64,000 nucleotides of DNA. It comes from JBBTCX01 sp964494205. GTDB lineage: Bacteria > Planctomycetota > Phycisphaerae > UBA1845. Both the position numbers and the translations under genes were made by a program. The DNA is taken from positions 372,001 to 436,000 of the forward strand of contig CAZBRD010000002.1 in NCBI GenBank assembly GCA_964494205.1, in the 5' to 3' direction. Positions 63,131 through 64,000 of the stretch are shown one piece after another (position 1 is the stretch's first letter; every line of letters starts with the position of its first letter). Under the pieces are notes generated by a model, which was not told where the DNA came from, ran no database searches, and saw nothing but the letters and a program-made list of their open reading frames with translations.

Positions 63131-64000
63131 TGATACTAATTCGAACAGGGCTTATTACGACGCTCTGTGTAGCGGGCCTCTTGTCCACCCATGTTCGTGG
63201 GGCGGATGAAGCGAAGTCCGATTCCAAAGGCAACAAGGAAACCCAGGGGGCGGCGGCCACAATCGGTGGCGCTCCGATCAGCATGAGTGAATTGGATGCC
63301 GTCGTTTTCCGGCAGAACTCAAAGCTTGCTTCGGAATTGTATTCTGCCCGTGTGAAAGCATTGGACGAGGTCTTGCTCGAGAAGGCGCTGGGCGAAGAAG
63401 CCAAAGCAAAATCGAAATCAACCAGCGCCTATGTTGAAGAGATGATGAAGACCAAAGCCAAACCAGTCGTGGATGCAGAAGTAGAAAAGTACTACAACGA
63501 CAACAAGAGTCGGTTCCCTAACAAAACGTTTGAGCAAGTCGCCGGTGAAATTCGCAAGTACATGGTGAGCGTCAACGAGTTCGAAGTGAAAAAGGAACTT
63601 ATCAAGGAACTGAAGGCGAAACACAATTTCAAGAACTTGCTCGAACCGACCCGAGTCAAGCTCGAAGTCGGCGCAAATGAACCGGCGAAGGGTCCCGCAA
63701 CCGCCAAGGTCACGATCGTCGAATACTCAGACTTCCAGTGCCCGTTCTGTTCAAAGGGGGCGACGACGATGAAGGAAATCGCTGCGGAATACAAAGACAA
63801 AGTTCGCATCGTGTTTCGCAATAACGCTCTTGCTATGCACCCGCGCGCTGCCCCTGCGGCTGAGGCTGCCCTCTGTGCTCATGAACAAGGCAAGTTCTGG
63901 GAAATGCACGACAAGTTTTTCGCCGACAAGAAGCTGAACGACGAGGACTTCAAGCAGGTTGCGACAGAAATCGGCTTGGACGTGGAGAAATTCAACGCGT
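63131..64000 (+). CDS. Secreted SurA-like/DsbA-like thiol oxidoreductase (partial)
   Basis: The frame starts at ATG 63131, with GAAAGGAG about 9 bases upstream, and is open to the window edge (290 codons). A signal peptide (LITTLCVAGLLSTHVRG) is followed by a helical region of about 140 residues like the N-terminal part of SurA/PpiC chaperones (GGAPISMSELDAVVFRQNSK; VEKYYNDNKSRFPNKTFEQV). Then comes a DsbA-type thioredoxin fold with VEYSDFQCPFCSKGA, active-site CPFC, and MHPRAAPAAEAALCAHEQGK. It would form or shuffle disulfides in exported proteins. The C-terminus is missing because the window ends. Confidence 0.88.

Overview
The window looks like chromosomal DNA of a Planctomycetota bacterium, probably an uncultured Phycisphaerae-like lineage. 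This is inferred from protein style, not from a marker phylogeny. The pointers are a small membrane protein ending in a CxxC...CxxC zinc ribbon (CRECGYILRGL type), a 2,436-residue secreted protein built of SUMF1/FGE-like domains and Ig/BACON-like modules with a dockerin-like tail, an N/D/E-rich surface protein, ATP synthase b and c subunits that carry signal peptides, and an exosortase locus. Genes are densely packed. I see no rRNA, tRNA, CRISPR, transposase or prophage.

Layout. (1) 1-7072 is a chemotaxis block. A CheX-type phosphatase is cut by the left edge on the minus strand. A plus-strand operon cheW-cheR-cheA-cheC(tandem)-cheD-cheY follows. (2) 7262-18247 holds coaD, the giant FGE-like protein, a small membrane protein, rpmB, and an ECF sigma / putative anti-sigma / secreted coiled-coil trio. 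(3) 18250-22618 (minus) holds two secreted TldD/PmbA-type proteins, one with intact metal ligands and one without, followed by larE. (4) 22808-31087 (minus) is the complete F-type ATP synthase operon atpZ-I-B-E-F-H-A-G-D-C. It has an insertion in the alpha subunit, His-rich segments in the a and b subunits, and 13-bp inverted repeats in the two spacers around atpD. (5) 31390-36574 holds asd, the zinc-ribbon protein, a DinG-type helicase and a few orphan genes. The region is separated and followed by hairpin-rich non-coding DNA (34.7-35.2 kb and 36.6-37.15 kb).

(6) 37158-62951 is one large exopolysaccharide/exosortase locus read in both directions from about 48 kb. The minus-strand arm encodes an exosortase fused to a degenerate nucleotidyltransferase plus left-handed beta-helix module, an EpsI-like partner, a Wzz/BY-kinase, an initiating sugar transferase and a 1,408-residue TPR protein. 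The plus-strand arm encodes dTDP-rhamnose synthesis (rfbC, rfbA, rfbB, rfbD), a sulfotransferase, a flippase, a polymerase/ligase-like membrane protein, an SGNH hydrolase, four glycosyltransferases, a polysaccharide deacetylase, and finally a secreted protein whose N/D/E-rich linker and Cys-Pro-TM-basic tail make it a candidate exosortase substrate. (7) The right edge cuts a secreted SurA-like/DsbA-like thiol oxidoreductase.

The most unusual items are the NTase-like/beta-helix/exosortase fusion, the four-FGE giant protein, the tandem CheC that has lost the same active site in both halves, the active/inactive secreted TldD pair linked to larE, and the paired inverted repeats inside the atp operon.
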